This document shows, in pieces, positions 47,967 through 60,352 of a stretch of 64,000 nt of DNA. A program made the position numbers and the translations under genes. The notes beneath the pieces were generated by a model. The model did not search any database. It had not been told where the DNA came from and saw only the letters and a list, made by a program, of their open reading frames with translations. Source of the stretch: Nematostella vectensis (Eukaryota > Cnidaria > Anthozoa > Actiniaria > Edwardsiidae); NCBI RefSeq assembly GCF_932526225.1, contig NC_064035.1, positions 5,207,501-5,271,500 of the forward strand, read 5' to 3'. Each line of letters opens with the position of its first letter. Position 1 is the first letter of the stretch.

Positions 47967-50900
47967 TTAAATAGGATCAAGGCCAGCATATCTTCTAAGT
48001 CGCTCATAAACAAAGAAAATGATAATAGTATCTAAACCAGTCCTAGTCCAGTTAGGGAAAAATCCCTTATAGAGGGCTAAAATCCCCTCATGTCTAACTG
48101 TCTTATAAATACAATCGAGTGTTCCTTGGTAGACTAAAGGCCTTCCTTTGGTGTCTTTGGGTTGGGTCATAAACCTTGTCCTCACAATATCCACGGGTGA
48201 TGCAACACATGTCGCCACAAAACCAGCAACCAAGGCAGAGGCTAGGTGCAGGGCTACTCCCTCCCTCATCAACTCAGCATTTAACAACAAGTGTTTAGTG
48301 TGGTCATAAGTGGGAATCTGGGTACCACTGATGCAAGCAGCCCTCTTCACAGTAGGTTTCATTCCTGTCCACAGCCCAAGAAATCCTTCCTTCTTGGCAA
48401 TTTTATAAAAGGCATGGAACATATTTTTGTAAGGTATAGTCTCTCCAATCTTGACGGCTTGGAAACGTATCTTGACCAGATCAGTAGGAGTTGCAATGGC
48501 ACTTCCAATCACCCCTGAAGAGACCCCAGCAACAATTTTCTTCCATAATGCAGCTGAAGTTGAGTCAGTGGCCCCAAGTAGATTTTTTATAGGTTCATAA
48601 GCACCAAGGCGTGTTGAACTGTAAATAGCTTGCCTCAACAATGCTGGGAAGATCCTGAAAACAAGTGAAAGTAAAAAAAAAAGACTATAAAGTAAACCTT
48701 TTGAGAAAACAACAACAAAATTCCTGAAGCTATGGTGGAAAGAACCACTCCATACTACTCATAGATCCAAGCGCACACAAATAACCAATCATAAATGTGT
48801 GAATAGAAGCCAGTTAATAGGAGTTGACAATAAAAAAAAACTTTGGGAAGTAAAACACCATTACCTAACAAGTTGGATAGTCAGTGATGTCTTATTACTC
48901 GAGGTGAATGAAAATCTTGAAGAGAAACATAAAAATAAGGATGACTTCACTTGAACAGAGAATGACTGGAGATGGGGATGACATGTAAAAAACTGACCAA
49001 ATAGAACAAAACAGGAATACACAAATGGTAGGACTTGGTTACAACAGTCCTGTGTTAGCATTTTTTTTTTTTTTTTTTTTTTTGCTTCTTAGTAAATTTT
49101 GCTCCTTTTCTCAGAGCCTCTCAGGTGGATTGTCAAAGAAAACAAAAAAAGTCTTCAAGTCCGCCAAGTCTTCATTTGCCTTCCAAAGTTGCAGGGATAA
49201 CATCTTGAAACCATATTTTTGCCATTAACTTTACCTCATTTCTGATTGGCTATTCATGCGAGCTTGATCTACGAACTGTAAGGTCTGCTGAAATAAAATG
49301 AATCTAGTACCACTACTTAAATAGACTCTATCAGCCACTTTGTCATCCTAGCAAACTAACAAGTGTGTGAATCCATTTCCATCGATGATTTTGGGAAGCT
49401 TGTTAATTTAGATTATGATTAAATTGGCATAAGACTTTTTTTGGGTGGTTATTTTGACATTTCTCTCTTTTGACTACAGGGTCAATCTTCCGTTTACAGC
49501 TTTTGCATATTCTTCTGGAATAAGCTGATCTAACATTTTCTTCGAGTCTGCAACATTTACATTAAAGAAACTCGCCTGCCCAATGTCTTGAAATTTTTCC
49601 CACAAACTCTGCATTTGCTGTTCAATCTTTTTAGTGACGTTTTAGGTGATTGAAATTGAACAGTTGTTTTCTTTTTTCGAAGAGGAGAACTAACCGGAGT
49701 TTGATTCATAATTCGCGACAAACCCATGCAAAGCATATTAGCATATTGACAGCTTTCGCGCGATGGTACAGGTTTTGGCATGTCATGTGGTCGCTTAGAA
49801 TTGCTTACGTATGCGCCTCACAGTGAAAGCTTGAGTTGGTGTGGAGTGCTTGTGATTTCAGAAACATTACCCTCATAACAGCCATCTAAACCTTTAACAT
49901 TAGTATGTAGAGATGTGGTTCTAGTCACATACCCTCTGTATAGCCCCCTCACTCCTTCCTCACGGTAGACACGTGAGAGGCCAGTCCTAATTAGCCCCTT
50001 GTAATAGCGTTCACGGAATATGTCCTTGCTGTTGTGTTTTGAGCCAAGCTCATTGTCAAGCTGCATTCGAATCTTTACTACTTCAATGGGGTTTGTCACT
50101 AAAAGAAAAAGACAAAATAAAAACCAAATTTAGGTTTTAATTATATATATATTTATATAAACCTCTCATAACTGTTTCCCTTTGGAATACCTTGATTAGA
50201 ACTTGTTGCAAGTTTGAAAGAAACAACTAAGACTTTAATTGGTCGTTCTATTTAGGGTGACCAATGACAGCCTTTGAAGCAAAAAACTATGTTAAGCTAA
50301 TGGTTGCTATGTTGAGCAAAATTTGTAATCATTCATCAATCTATTGCAAATTTCTATAGAATGAGCTATTAAACACAAGGAATATGCAAATAAGCGTATG
50401 GGTATTCTAGAGTTTAGTTCAATAAGATTGGTTGATTTGGGGCAAGTGTGATTTTGGTTCCTTATTCGCAGTTCCTTATTTGTTAGCCCACGTGTGGCTG
50501 CTGACTCGCGAAAATACTACTTATTTGTCTGTTTACTTATTCGATCAGTTCCTTATTCAAATTGGGTGGAGAGGGGGGTAACTTTTTATTTTATTCTGAG
50601 AAAACCTATGTTTTCTTAGTACATGTTTTTCCAGAAAAGTCTGTGTTTTGTCAGTCTAGTCCATGTTTTACAACATGCCCCATTTTAGCCTGCTAGCCGG
50701 CTCTCAGGAGATTCGGGATTCCTGTGAGGGAAAAGGAGAGACGGCAGCAAGACCCCATGTTTTTGCATGTTCTCCGTTCACTGACAAACCTGACGAATGG
50801 AACATGCTGATTGGCTAATTTTAAAAGGTCATCAAATAGTGATAAGATCTAAAATAGGCCTAGGCTTGTCCTTCAACTGTGCACTCCGCATCTATTTCAG

Positions 50901-53900
50901 AACCACTTTAAACACGAACGCGCGCTATAAAAGGGATCGCTCCGCCCCCTTTTTTGCATACTAATCAGTATCCAACATGGCAGCTGGTCGCGTTATCAAA
51001 GGGGAGAAAGACAGCTCGAATAAAGCATAATTAAAACAACTTTTTATTTGTCAATAAAGCTCTAACTTAATAATTAATGTGGTTTCTGTTGCATGTATAG
51101 TGTTTTTTGTCTTCAACATGCTGTAATATTACGGCATTTTCCGTCTTTTTTGTTGTGAATGGAGGCTGCTTTTGAAATTCGCGCCATTTTCCCAGTGTCA
51201 ATCAGTCCTTTTTGCTCAAGGCTCCCTCTTTTCCTTCCTCCGAGCCTCCACTCAGTTTGTTATTGTAGATATTAGATTCAACTAAAAGAACAGTCGCAAA
51301 ACAACCCCCAAATATAGAGACCAAACCCAGAAGTTCGGTCTTTGAGTCGATCCATAAGCAGTGCAACGGTCATTTGCAATGGTGGTGACATCCTTTTGAG
51401 ATCGAAGCACCCTGTTCAACATAGCGCTTTCTACAGGAGACGAAGGTCGACTTAAGAGAATTAAGGATCAACAGAAAGATTGCAAACCCGTCTTGGTTCA
51501 TCAAAGGAAACCTCAACGACACAGAAGTCCGATTTGCTTGAAGCACAACTCACGAACCTCGAGTAATCAACAACTGATATGTTTACTTATTCACGCTGAG
51601 GTTCCTCCCTCCTTACAAGCAACTCAACCCTTCAGTCCTTTTAAATAGCTATTGATTAAATCCCAGGAAGCCAGTCCGATGAATTTATCTATTCACTAAG
51701 TTTATTCTATTTAAAAAAACGAAAGGGAAGTGTTCTTTTTGTAGTCTTTGTTTTGACCCGCAAAGCATTGCATTTTGTAGACAGGGCCACTCTGCCAGCG
51801 TGCAGATGCAATGTGTTTGCGGTGACTCCATGAAGTGGATAAACTCACCAACTATGTCATCTGGAAGTGTGGTGAAAAACTATGTCAAAATTAGGTAAGA
51901 TGTTTGTGTATCTTTCCTCATAATTTTGAAATGTCATGTAAGCTGATATAAATAAAAACTACAATAGAATTATTATATTGTCTATACTGTTCAGAATGAT
52001 GCTTCATGGACTTGAATCAACTGATCACAGAGACAGTATGCTAGTGTTTGTGATGCAGCCCTGATATGATATGAAGATATTTGGCATAGACATAAAGGAT
52101 TGATATACAGCTTCAAATCAAAATGCCCCTCTTTGAATCATTGCCCACACCTCACCTCAACAATGTTCTAGTGTCCTATGTAGGATTCAGGGTGGAGCAT
52201 TCAGCTCATGTCCACTTGAACAAGCAGTACTACTGTTTTACTTCACTTGTTATGTTTTATACAGTAGCTTGCATATACATGTCTTTAGCATGGTGTGTGT
52301 ATATTATCTTTATTATTAGACATATATATTTTTTTGCTTTTTGCATGATATGTCAGGGCTCACCCCCTTGACAATTCATGGCTATGTGCTCCAGAAATCT
52401 AAATCTGAAATAGACAGCAAGCCATGTTAGGACCTGCTATCAAATAAAAGCCCCTCTCCATATGCCCAGGTTCCTAAAATGTGTATCTTATCTTTACACG
52501 GCGGTAAAACAACGGGTCAATGAAAATACCGGATAAGAAAACCAACCCGTACCCGGTAATCGGGTAGATACAAAACATCGGGTAAAATATCTGATATAAA
52601 AGGTTGAATTTAAGAACATTTCTAGATTTAAATATAAAGTTTAATGGACATTTCTATACTTATACGCAACTTTGGAATAATGGAATAACATGTCCTGGAT
52701 AGTCTCAGAAAGATTATATTTAAAGGCCTTTCCAGATAAAATTTAATGGACTTACGTGTTCTCGATAGTTTTATAAGTTTACCTTCGAAATGAACATTTC
52801 GAAACCTTTGAAAAAGTTAATATTCCAGCCTACTGAAAGGAACACTGAAATGTATCTAAAGTTTAGATTTCTTCGTAAATTGGTTATTTCATCCCCGGGT
52901 TGCGGACATGCGCAAAATCGACGGTGAAGGATGCAGGATTTATTACCTTTCTTTTTTTTTAACGGGAAAACAAGAGAGCTGTGTGATGCGGAATTGTGGG
53001 ATCAGAACCCCTTTCAAAACCATGATATTTGAACACGTTTCCGTTTTAGTATGCCACAGTTCGAAGCCCAAAGCAATACATTCGGCATAGACTTTGTGAT
53101 CAGCAGTAGTTTCAAATTCAACGCGCACAAAAAATAGACTCACGCACACGTTCAGGTACAATCAAAAGAAACCCAGAAGAATCTGTTAATTAATAAGGCT
53201 ATTAATGTGTTAATATGTCACCACTAGCTCCCACTTTTGGGTATCGTATATCAGTGTTTATTATCCAGTATTTTTTTAACCGATTTTTAATCGGGTATTT
53301 ACCCGATGTTTCATCGTTTTTTTTTTACCCGATGTTTTATCTGGTATTTTTACCCGATGTTTTATCGGGTATTTACCCGATGTTTTAGGATCCATGTTTT
53401 ATCTGGTATTTTTTACCCGATGTTTTATCATGTATTTTTACCTGATGTTTTATCGGGTATTTATACCCAATGTTTTATATCGGGTATTTACCCTTTCAGT
53501 TAATGGTTATATTTTAAATAATAGATTACTTACCCGATCCAGTATTTGTATTTTACCCGGTATTTTTATTACATCGGGTATCTTAATATTACTGCCGTGG
53601 CCCTAAAGCTCAATTGATCCCCTTTACCAGATACCTTTTATTTATACCTGGTGGCCCTAAAGCTCAATTGATCCATACTTTTCATCATGATGCATTACAG
53701 CACATCTCGGTTTATGTACATATTGAATATACTAAATTGGTGTGTTATTTCTGTAGTTCATGACACATCTTACCTATACAAATATTTTGTGTAACTATTC
53801 AATAACAAAGGCAATTTTTCCTAACCATGCAGTTTATTTTTCTATCATAGTGAAAATATTTACAAAAGATGAAACAATAAACAATCTATACAAGGGTTTT

Positions 53901-56618
53901 CTGATTTCTATATTTTGAGAAAAGGGAACAGGGCCCCATACCCCTAACTTTCCTGCTTGGAATTGGGAGTTCCATCTAATATTAGGAAAATGCAGATAAT
54001 AAAATCAAGGTGATTTGATGCATCCTAGAAAATACAAACTAACATCCCCATTGCTCTCATAATCTGGATTAGCCTCCACCTCACATCTTACTTCCTCCTT
54101 GAGACTTTGAGACTGCCTCCACTACAATACCAATTGACCAGGACATATTTTGTCTTGTGATGCACTGTCATCAGTGTTGGTTCATATATGATAACAATGT
54201 TAGGATGGCTATAGGCATGCTGCCTAATTAACTCAAACAACAAGTAGTTTTTATTAATGGTTTTCATTCTTTTATTTCATTGGATTACAGTATATTTGGG
54301 GAAAAGGTACAGTGGTCACATACTTACTCACATTCTTTTCTATTGTGTTTCTATTGTTAACTGCATAGATTAGTCTGTGCATGTAAAGCACACTTGATCA
54401 TGCCTAATCCAGGTATTTACAATAAACAAATATTAACATGTGTACTGGTAGTACTGGTAGTGGAGAGCTGGTAGTAGGGGAAGTGGTTTGAGGAGATGCA
54501 AGGTCGGAACTCGGGCTTCAAACTTTGTGCACTTGGAAGATCTGTGATTGAAATGTAAATAGCTCAAAAGTAAAGTGAAAAAAGGAAAAAAAGCAATTAT
54601 TATATTCGCTTTATTTACAACACATGATCTAAGTACAACAATCAATGTTTTTACAGGGATTAGCTTATTCTATTTTTAGAAGATTTTATGCATTGCCTAA
54701 CAAAACTCAAATGCCATTTTTTTTCACTGAGAAGTGGAATGGTTATTATGAATACCATACGAGAAAATCGATGCAACTTGGGTAAAGATTGAGTAAAGCA
54801 CTTCATAAGCAGATAAGTCTTTGACAAATGTACAACTCCCGTGCCAAAAAGCAAAAAAACTTCTCCTTGGACTTAGAAGCAAAATACGAGCGACACAAAT
54901 GAAGTTGTGCGCTCGTTTGTTTACATTCACGTCGTCGGTTATCTAAAACCCATAAGAGATTGAAACAAGAAAGAGAGAAGGACCTACCCGTTTCTCTTAT
55001 TTCAACAATTTTGGTGGATTTATTGACGAAAGAAAGCCACAAACATGACTAAGTCCGAACAGGGAAACTTTAGTACTTGCGTAAAAGGGGGAGAAAATTA
55101 TTTCTATTTACGATTGAGATATGTATTTTCTGCTGAAAAACATTGTACTTTTTATGCTACAGATACCATTGCATTTTAATACATTTCTGATAACAAAAAG
55201 ACCAAATTTTTACTTACTTGCAGTGTAGCTCGACTCATTTTCTGGTTTGTCGGGAGCTCTGTGAGACACGTCCGCACGCTTTGAGGTCTAGACTCAACTG
55301 ATTTGATTGACAGATTTTAGGGAGGAAACCAGGGTTCCTCCCTTTAAAAGCGCGCGTGCGTGTTTAAAGTCATTAAGATTGCAATTAATAAGAGAAGAAG
55401 TCTGCTATAGAGTATCTGCTCTTTAGGGATTTTATTTTACCAATGGGCTTTGGTAAAAGCTTTATTTATTACCAAGTATTTGTTAGCACCATGAGCTTCG
55501 AGTCTGGCAAAGTGAAAGTCTAAAAATTCTAGTCATGTGTTTCCTCTTAGGGGTGATATGCAACAAGATCAAGGAGCCAGAAAGCCTTGGAAACAAGTCT
55601 TAAATTAGAGAATGACTCTTACGCCCAAGAGCAAACGATATTTGCTTCAGCTGAAGAAGTGTAAGCCTCCAAGTTTAGAACAGCGCTGAAGCAACTTTCC
55701 CCATCCAAAATCTAAGTGCGATTGTTGTTGATGAAATGCCCTTGATATGCCTTGATATTCAAAGTAAAAGTAGGATTTCTTTCTGGCGCTGGCCTTCGCG
55801 AAGAACATTTTTTTGTAAAAATTCTGTATTTCAGCCGTTATCCCACCTCCCAAATTCGACTGAAGTTGCTAACTTGCATGGGGAGTGTGCTTATACTTGC
55901 TGTTTTTGTTGGTGTTAAGTTTACATTCTCTTCATTTGTAAATATGCTCTATATGTAAAATGCAAGTATTTCTAAAATTCATGGGTTCACAGGTCGAGCG
56001 ACTATTTTGATCGGACGCTTTTTGCAGGTTGGCCTTTTTTTACTTTTTGGATGGCTGTGATTGGTTCGATTTGACAGCTCCTGGCCTTTTCACTTGACAA
56101 GTGACGTCAAACATGAAAGGGGTGGAATGCAAAAACATAGGGTCTTGCTGCCGGCTCTCCTTTCTCCTTTCCCCCTTTCAAAGGAATCCCGAATCTCCGG
56201 CTAGCCGGCTAACAGTAGTGCACGAGAAAACAACCGAAATATTACGAAAATGTTGTTTGACTTCTTAGTGAACTGTACTGCCTAAATAATGCTTCAAATC
56301 GAATAAAAAGGTATCATGTAAGTACCCCCCAGATTTGAATAAGGGACTGAGCGAATACTGAAACAGACGGATAATTACCCTGGTTTCAGAGCCTAGAACG
56401 TCTCCTCGCTGGCCAATAAACAGAGAGACGTTCGAGGCTCTGGAACCAGGGTAACGATACGCGATTGTTAATAAAGAACCCATATCATTCACACTGGTTG
56501 ATTCGAGAAGAGCCTACTTACCAGTTGTAGCAGTCATACAAGACAAACCCCCAAGTACGAATCTTGCGACGTGTTCAGAAAACATCGGATTCATCTTGCG
56601 TTCAGAGGCTTTACTCAT
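47967..56618 (-). CDS. Mitochondrial carrier (SLC25 family), UCP/dicarboxylate-carrier-like
   Basis: Inner mitochondrial membrane solute carrier. Exons in reading order: 56522-56618, 49933-50098, 47967-48654; phases join to 316 residues, normal for the family. All three repeat signatures are present: NPIEVVKIRM, TPTDLVKIRF, SPVDIVRTRF. Each half-repeat continues with a GLYRG/GLWTG/ALYKG motif. GIFPALLRQAIYSSTRLGAYEP and FFPNWTR...FFVYERLRR resemble the UCP5/KMCP1 and ucpB-type group. Substrate cannot be read from sequence. TGLDTIIIFF departs from the usual LGPWNIIFF of uncoupling proteins. Start ATG at 56618 (MSKASERKMNPMF); the second Met is possible. Intron 1 (6.4 kb) is almost entirely a foldback element. 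Confidence 0.92.
49557..49781 (-). CDS. Unrecognised small ORF inside a carrier intron
   Basis: A 74-codon frame starting with ATG (MPKPVPSRESC) and ending near CRVCGKNFKTLG, which has a C-x2-C knuckle. It lies in intron 2 of the carrier gene on the same strand. I do not recognise the family, and no partner His/Cys pair is visible, so it may be chance or a relic. Confidence 0.2.
   Translation of the reverse strand: MPKPVPSRESCQYANMLCMGLSRIMNQTPVSSPLRKKKTTVQFQSPKTSLKRLNSKCRVCGKNFKTLGRRVSLM
50525..56370. mobile_element. About 5.8-kb inverted-repeat element in carrier intron 1
   Basis: The left end (about 50525-50945) and the complement of the right end (about 55330-56370) share long stretches: a TTATTCAAAT segment, GATTCGGGATTCCT, GCAGCAAGACCC, ATGTTTTTGCAT and TTTAAACACG...CGCGCGC. 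Arms have diverged and differ in length. No transposase-like frame remains. Near the inner left arm are an ATTGG box (50811) and a TATAAAAGGG (50926). Interior 51000-55200 is otherwise unrecognised apart from the nested element at 52495-53600. Confidence 0.6.
52495..53600. mobile_element. Nested element with CCCGAT/ATCGGG palindromic ends
   Basis: A left cluster (about 52500-52590) with ACCCGGTAATCGGGTA and ATCGGGTAAAATA faces a right cluster (53270-53590) of TTTTACCCGATGTTTTATCG and GGGTATTTACCCGATG units in the opposite sense. The right cluster is a degenerate tandem array of about 20-25 bp. Confidence 0.55.
56375..56454. repeat. 30-bp arm hairpin in carrier intron 1
   Basis: TTACCCTGGTTTCAGAGCCT and following bases pair with AGGCTCTGGAACCAGGGTAA across a loop of about 20 nt, 28 of 30 positions matching. 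It adjoins the right end of the large inverted-repeat element. Confidence 0.75.
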
Positions 56619-57430
56619 ATCACGCTAATTAGACTTGCCCTTCAAGTGATAAAACTACACGTGAAAATTGAACCAAGACACGTGCGAGCAACGACTTTCA
56701 AACGACGAGCGCATAACAATGTTTCACTGCTTCCTGATTAATCGCACATATTTTCTCAGAAAGATTTACTGAAAGTACGGTTAAAATGGCCTGTATACTC
56801 ACCAAATAGTATTAGGATCCATCTAGTTGGTGTTTTTTTAGCAGCAAAGTTCTAATCTTATCGCTGCGTCGGCGAAGTCCATTACAACCGAGTACAGTAC
56901 TTTATGCCGGGAAACCACTCCCGTCTGATAAGCGCGGGATACCTAGACCACAGGGAGCTCACGCCTGATGCTCCAGAGAGAAGCTGGCAACAAATCGTGT
57001 TATCTAAAAAAATGTTCGGAGCTGGCTTCGTAGAGTGCTAATCAAGAATTACCGTAAATGTTTCTTCGAGAGACTACCGGAGTGCATATTTTTTTTAAAT
57101 ACCTTCGAATTTCTACTGCACTGCCTGTCCTTTTTCTTGCCCCGAAAACTCATTCTACGACAACAAATAAACAACAATTTATTCACTTCACCTATAGAGA
57201 TTTAGTATATAGGTTTGTCTGAAAGTGAATTAAAAAGTCATAAACTCCAGCAACATTCCCCTTCTATTTTTCGTTTATTATTTGAAAGCATGAAAAAAAA
57301 CATACTTTGCCGCCTCCTTTGCTATTTTCTTTGGAGGGTTAAATATTAGAGAAGAAATCTGCCACTCCGATTTCTTAGCAAAATCAAATCCCCGGGATCT
57401 ACTAAGTTTTTCGAAAAAATTGATTCTTTA

Positions 57431-58585
57431 CTACTTATATTTTCTGCAATGCACAACAAAGTGGAACTCGTACTCTACCGTGTACGGACAGAATTGGCAT
57501 GTCCGTTCATGAACTTGTCTCGTCTTCTCTATTTCGAGGTCATGCATGGTTGTTAATGCGCAATTTGGTGAGGGACCTTCGGTGATTTTGGTTTGGGATC
57601 TCAAGGTAGCTCTGTAGTTCATAGCTATCCTTATGGTCGCGATATTTTCTAAGTTTTTTGCGTTGCGTGGTTTGCTGTCTTCGTGATCCCGTTGAAAACT
57701 TCATTCTGCTAAAGTTGCAGTTCAATGTCCACAACTCTCTGTCTGCATAATTTAGAGTATTTATTTTTCTCTCCTGATGTGATTTCATAGTCCCCCAAGT
57801 ACCAAGTACAAGAACGTTTTCGCCGCGAAGCTTGGAGCCTCTGGTACCCAGGGTAACAAGTACCCTTAGCCTTTCCGGAAAACTGGAAAACCAACTCCTT
57901 TAGTTTGGATACCCATGAGGAGTACGTTCACGAGTAGTGAACTATTGTATTTTGCTTCCCTAGAAATTCTCTGCCGCAAGGCTATTCGAACACTCAGGCG
58001 TGCTTATTTTTAGCCAGAAATGTATAGCTCTCATGGTAGCATTGGATCTTATGGGTAAAATACCAAGCTCGGATCCACATGCGTAGTTTGCTGCCGTTTT
58101 GCCCACGCCTAAAAGCCACTTGCAAAATTTGGTCAGAACTGCCTCAATTGGGTCTTTCTTATTGCGCTTCATGCACATATCTATGCCCCACAATTCGCTG
58201 CCGTATAGCAAGATAGGTTGGATTAAGCTGAATTAAAAACTTTATGGTGAGTCGTGGGTAATCCCTAAAGTGCTTGCTCATGTCCGCTCGGAGTTTATGC
58301 ATTGCTTTAAGCGCAGTTTTTTTAAGCTCTTGCTTCCCAATTGTGAAATTCCTAAATGCAGAAAATGTTAGCCCAAGGTATTTATACATGACCCTGTCTC
58401 GATATTAAAATTTCGTTCCATTCATTCTAACACCGGCATTATTAAAGATAAGTGCCTTTGTCTTTGAGATATTCACTTCAAGATGTTTCTATCTGCAATA
58501 TTCGCTAAAGTGAATTGATTAGTGTATGTAGACCGTTTGCCGATTTAGACATAAGCACTAAGTCGTCCGCGTAAAGAAGTATACC
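57431..58585 (-). pseudogene. 5'-truncated, decayed LINE reverse transcriptase
   Basis: Minus-strand fragments in order: the catalytic YADD (codons at 58562-58573, LLYADDLVLM), YKYLGLTFSAFRNF (58340-58389), LLYGSELWG-type segment (about 58190-58211), and a C-terminal C-x2-C motif QFCPYTVEYEFHF. Frames are interrupted by stops and shifts (a TAG follows soon after YADD), and the 5' part of the element is absent. Organisation fits a non-LTR retrotransposon; the clade is not assigned. Confidence 0.75.
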
Positions 58586-58587
58586 CA

Positions 58588-59523
58588 TTTATCAATATTT
58601 TCAAATTTGAAAAAAAATTAACGTTTATTGATAATTATTTTTTTAAATTTATTTCATATATTGTGTTAGAGTAGTTTTTATTATCTCGTGAAACAAACTG
58701 CGATAGTAAGTAAAGCTCAAAAGAGAACAATAGAATCAGATCACAATAAAGTGTTATAAGCTAAAGTAGTTCAAGGGTTAATGAAAATCACTCTAAACAG
58801 CAATCAAATTGTATACATAAAATATACAACGTAGGCTCTCCGTGGTTGCATTTGCATAGTTACTGTTAGATCGCATATGCCTTTTTTTTTGCATCATTCA
58901 GTTTACCTTTGCTGTCGCTGAGCACAAAAAAGAAGAGCAAAATCAAAAAGAAACAAGACCTTAGGTCAACAGGTCAAAGCGTGCTTTGTATGATGATGTC
59001 ACGCGGGAAATTATCGCAGGGTGTCGGGGATACGCTAGTACTAGTACTTGCCAAGTGGGAAATTAACGCTAGGTGACAGGTCTCGCTTTATAACTTAATC
59101 ATTCTAGACAATTTACCCCCAACTTGTGCCGGTAGTTAATGATGCGTTTTTGTTTAGTTATGGGTATGTAATGTGCTACCTCCGAAGTCAATAATAACAC
59201 CGTGTAATCATTACGTAGGTCACAGCAAGTCCAAGGGTAACTCACTGGAACACCCACGTTGGAAGGTCGCCTTTCGAACACCCATTGGCTGAAAACCTTA
59301 TCCAAACGTTTTCGGGGTGTCAGTGAAGGTCTCTCGCTTGGGCTTGCCGTCATTAGAGAGCATACAAAAGGGATGCGTTACGATACCCCCAAAATCTTCT
59401 TAAAATTTACTTGCAGTTTTGTAACAGCGATCAACAAAAAACCGGTACCGTCCCCACATCTCGTCTCTTTCGTTGTTACAATGACGTGCAGGGGCGGGCG
59501 GAATGACCCCTGAAAGTGTGTGT

Positions 59524-59554
<31 letters not shown>

Positions 59555-60352
59555 GGGGGGTCTGGGGGGATAGATTTCGAGGTGGGTGAAAGAATGTATA
59601 CCACGATATTTTTCACTCGACATCCGCGAGCTGTGTGTGACCTAACCGAGTAAGACTGGGTAGGAACCTGGTTGCTATCAATGCGTGGGTGTGTTGTACG
59701 GCTCGATAGACAGACAGATAGCCGTACTTGGGCAGAAATCCTCATCCTAGCTGTGAAACTCTAAGCTCCCATGCGGCGTTTCAGCGTTTGTCTAAAAGTA
59801 TGGCCTTTTTTTACCTATCACTTTTCTTCATTACCTTTTATGGCGGCTGTTTTACGAAGTTTTCTGCTCCCCGTTATAATACTCATACATAGGATTTGCT
59901 GACGGGATTGAGCATGCATGTATATTCTTACAAAGATTTATTGTTGCCATTTTCATGTACATTTGACGTTTCAACAAAAAAATTGACAAGACCCATGATA
60001 TTTTAGAGGTTGTAGAACTGCCAATTGACACATTGATTTTGCCATTTCTGACAATGTTAAAGCAGTGATGATGTATGCGTAGTGTCTTTACGCCATTTTA
60101 TCAATATTTTGAAAAAAATAAAAAAAACGTTTATTGAGATAATTATTTTTTTATATTTATTTCATATATTGTGTTAGAGTGGTTTTCATTAAACAACGTG
60201 AAAAAAGTGTGGTAGTCAAAGGGTAATAGTCAGTAAAGCACAAGAGAGAACAATAGAATCAGATCACAATAAAGTGTAATACGCTAAAGTAATTCACGGG
60301 TTAATGAAAATCACTTTAAACAGCAATCAAAAATGTATACATAAAATATACA
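58588..60352 (+). repeat. About 250-bp direct repeat pair (58588-58830 and 60097-60352)
   Basis: Both copies share TTTATCAATATTTT, TTTCATATATTGTGTTAGAG, GAACAATAGAATCAGATCAC, AATAAAGTG, GGGTTAATGAAAATCACT and TACATAAAATATACAA in the same order, separated by about 1.5 kb. The left copy abuts the truncated end of the LINE. Confidence 0.85.
59516..59562 (+). repeat. GT microsatellite followed by a G run
   Basis: About eleven GT dinucleotides followed by about 23 consecutive Gs. Confidence 0.9.

Noticed and set aside
50983..51030. Short ATG frame after TATAAAAGGG, starting MAAGRVIKGEKDSS, vaguely like a histone H2A.Z N-terminus
   Set aside because: It stops after 17 codons, no histone fold follows, and the resemblance is too short to support a gene.
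53306..53606. Phe/Tyr-rich frames
   Set aside because: Translations of the ACCCGATGTTTTATCGGG repeat cluster.
59378..59745. Proline/histidine-rich frames
   Set aside because: Created by the GT microsatellite and G run read in opposite strand frames.
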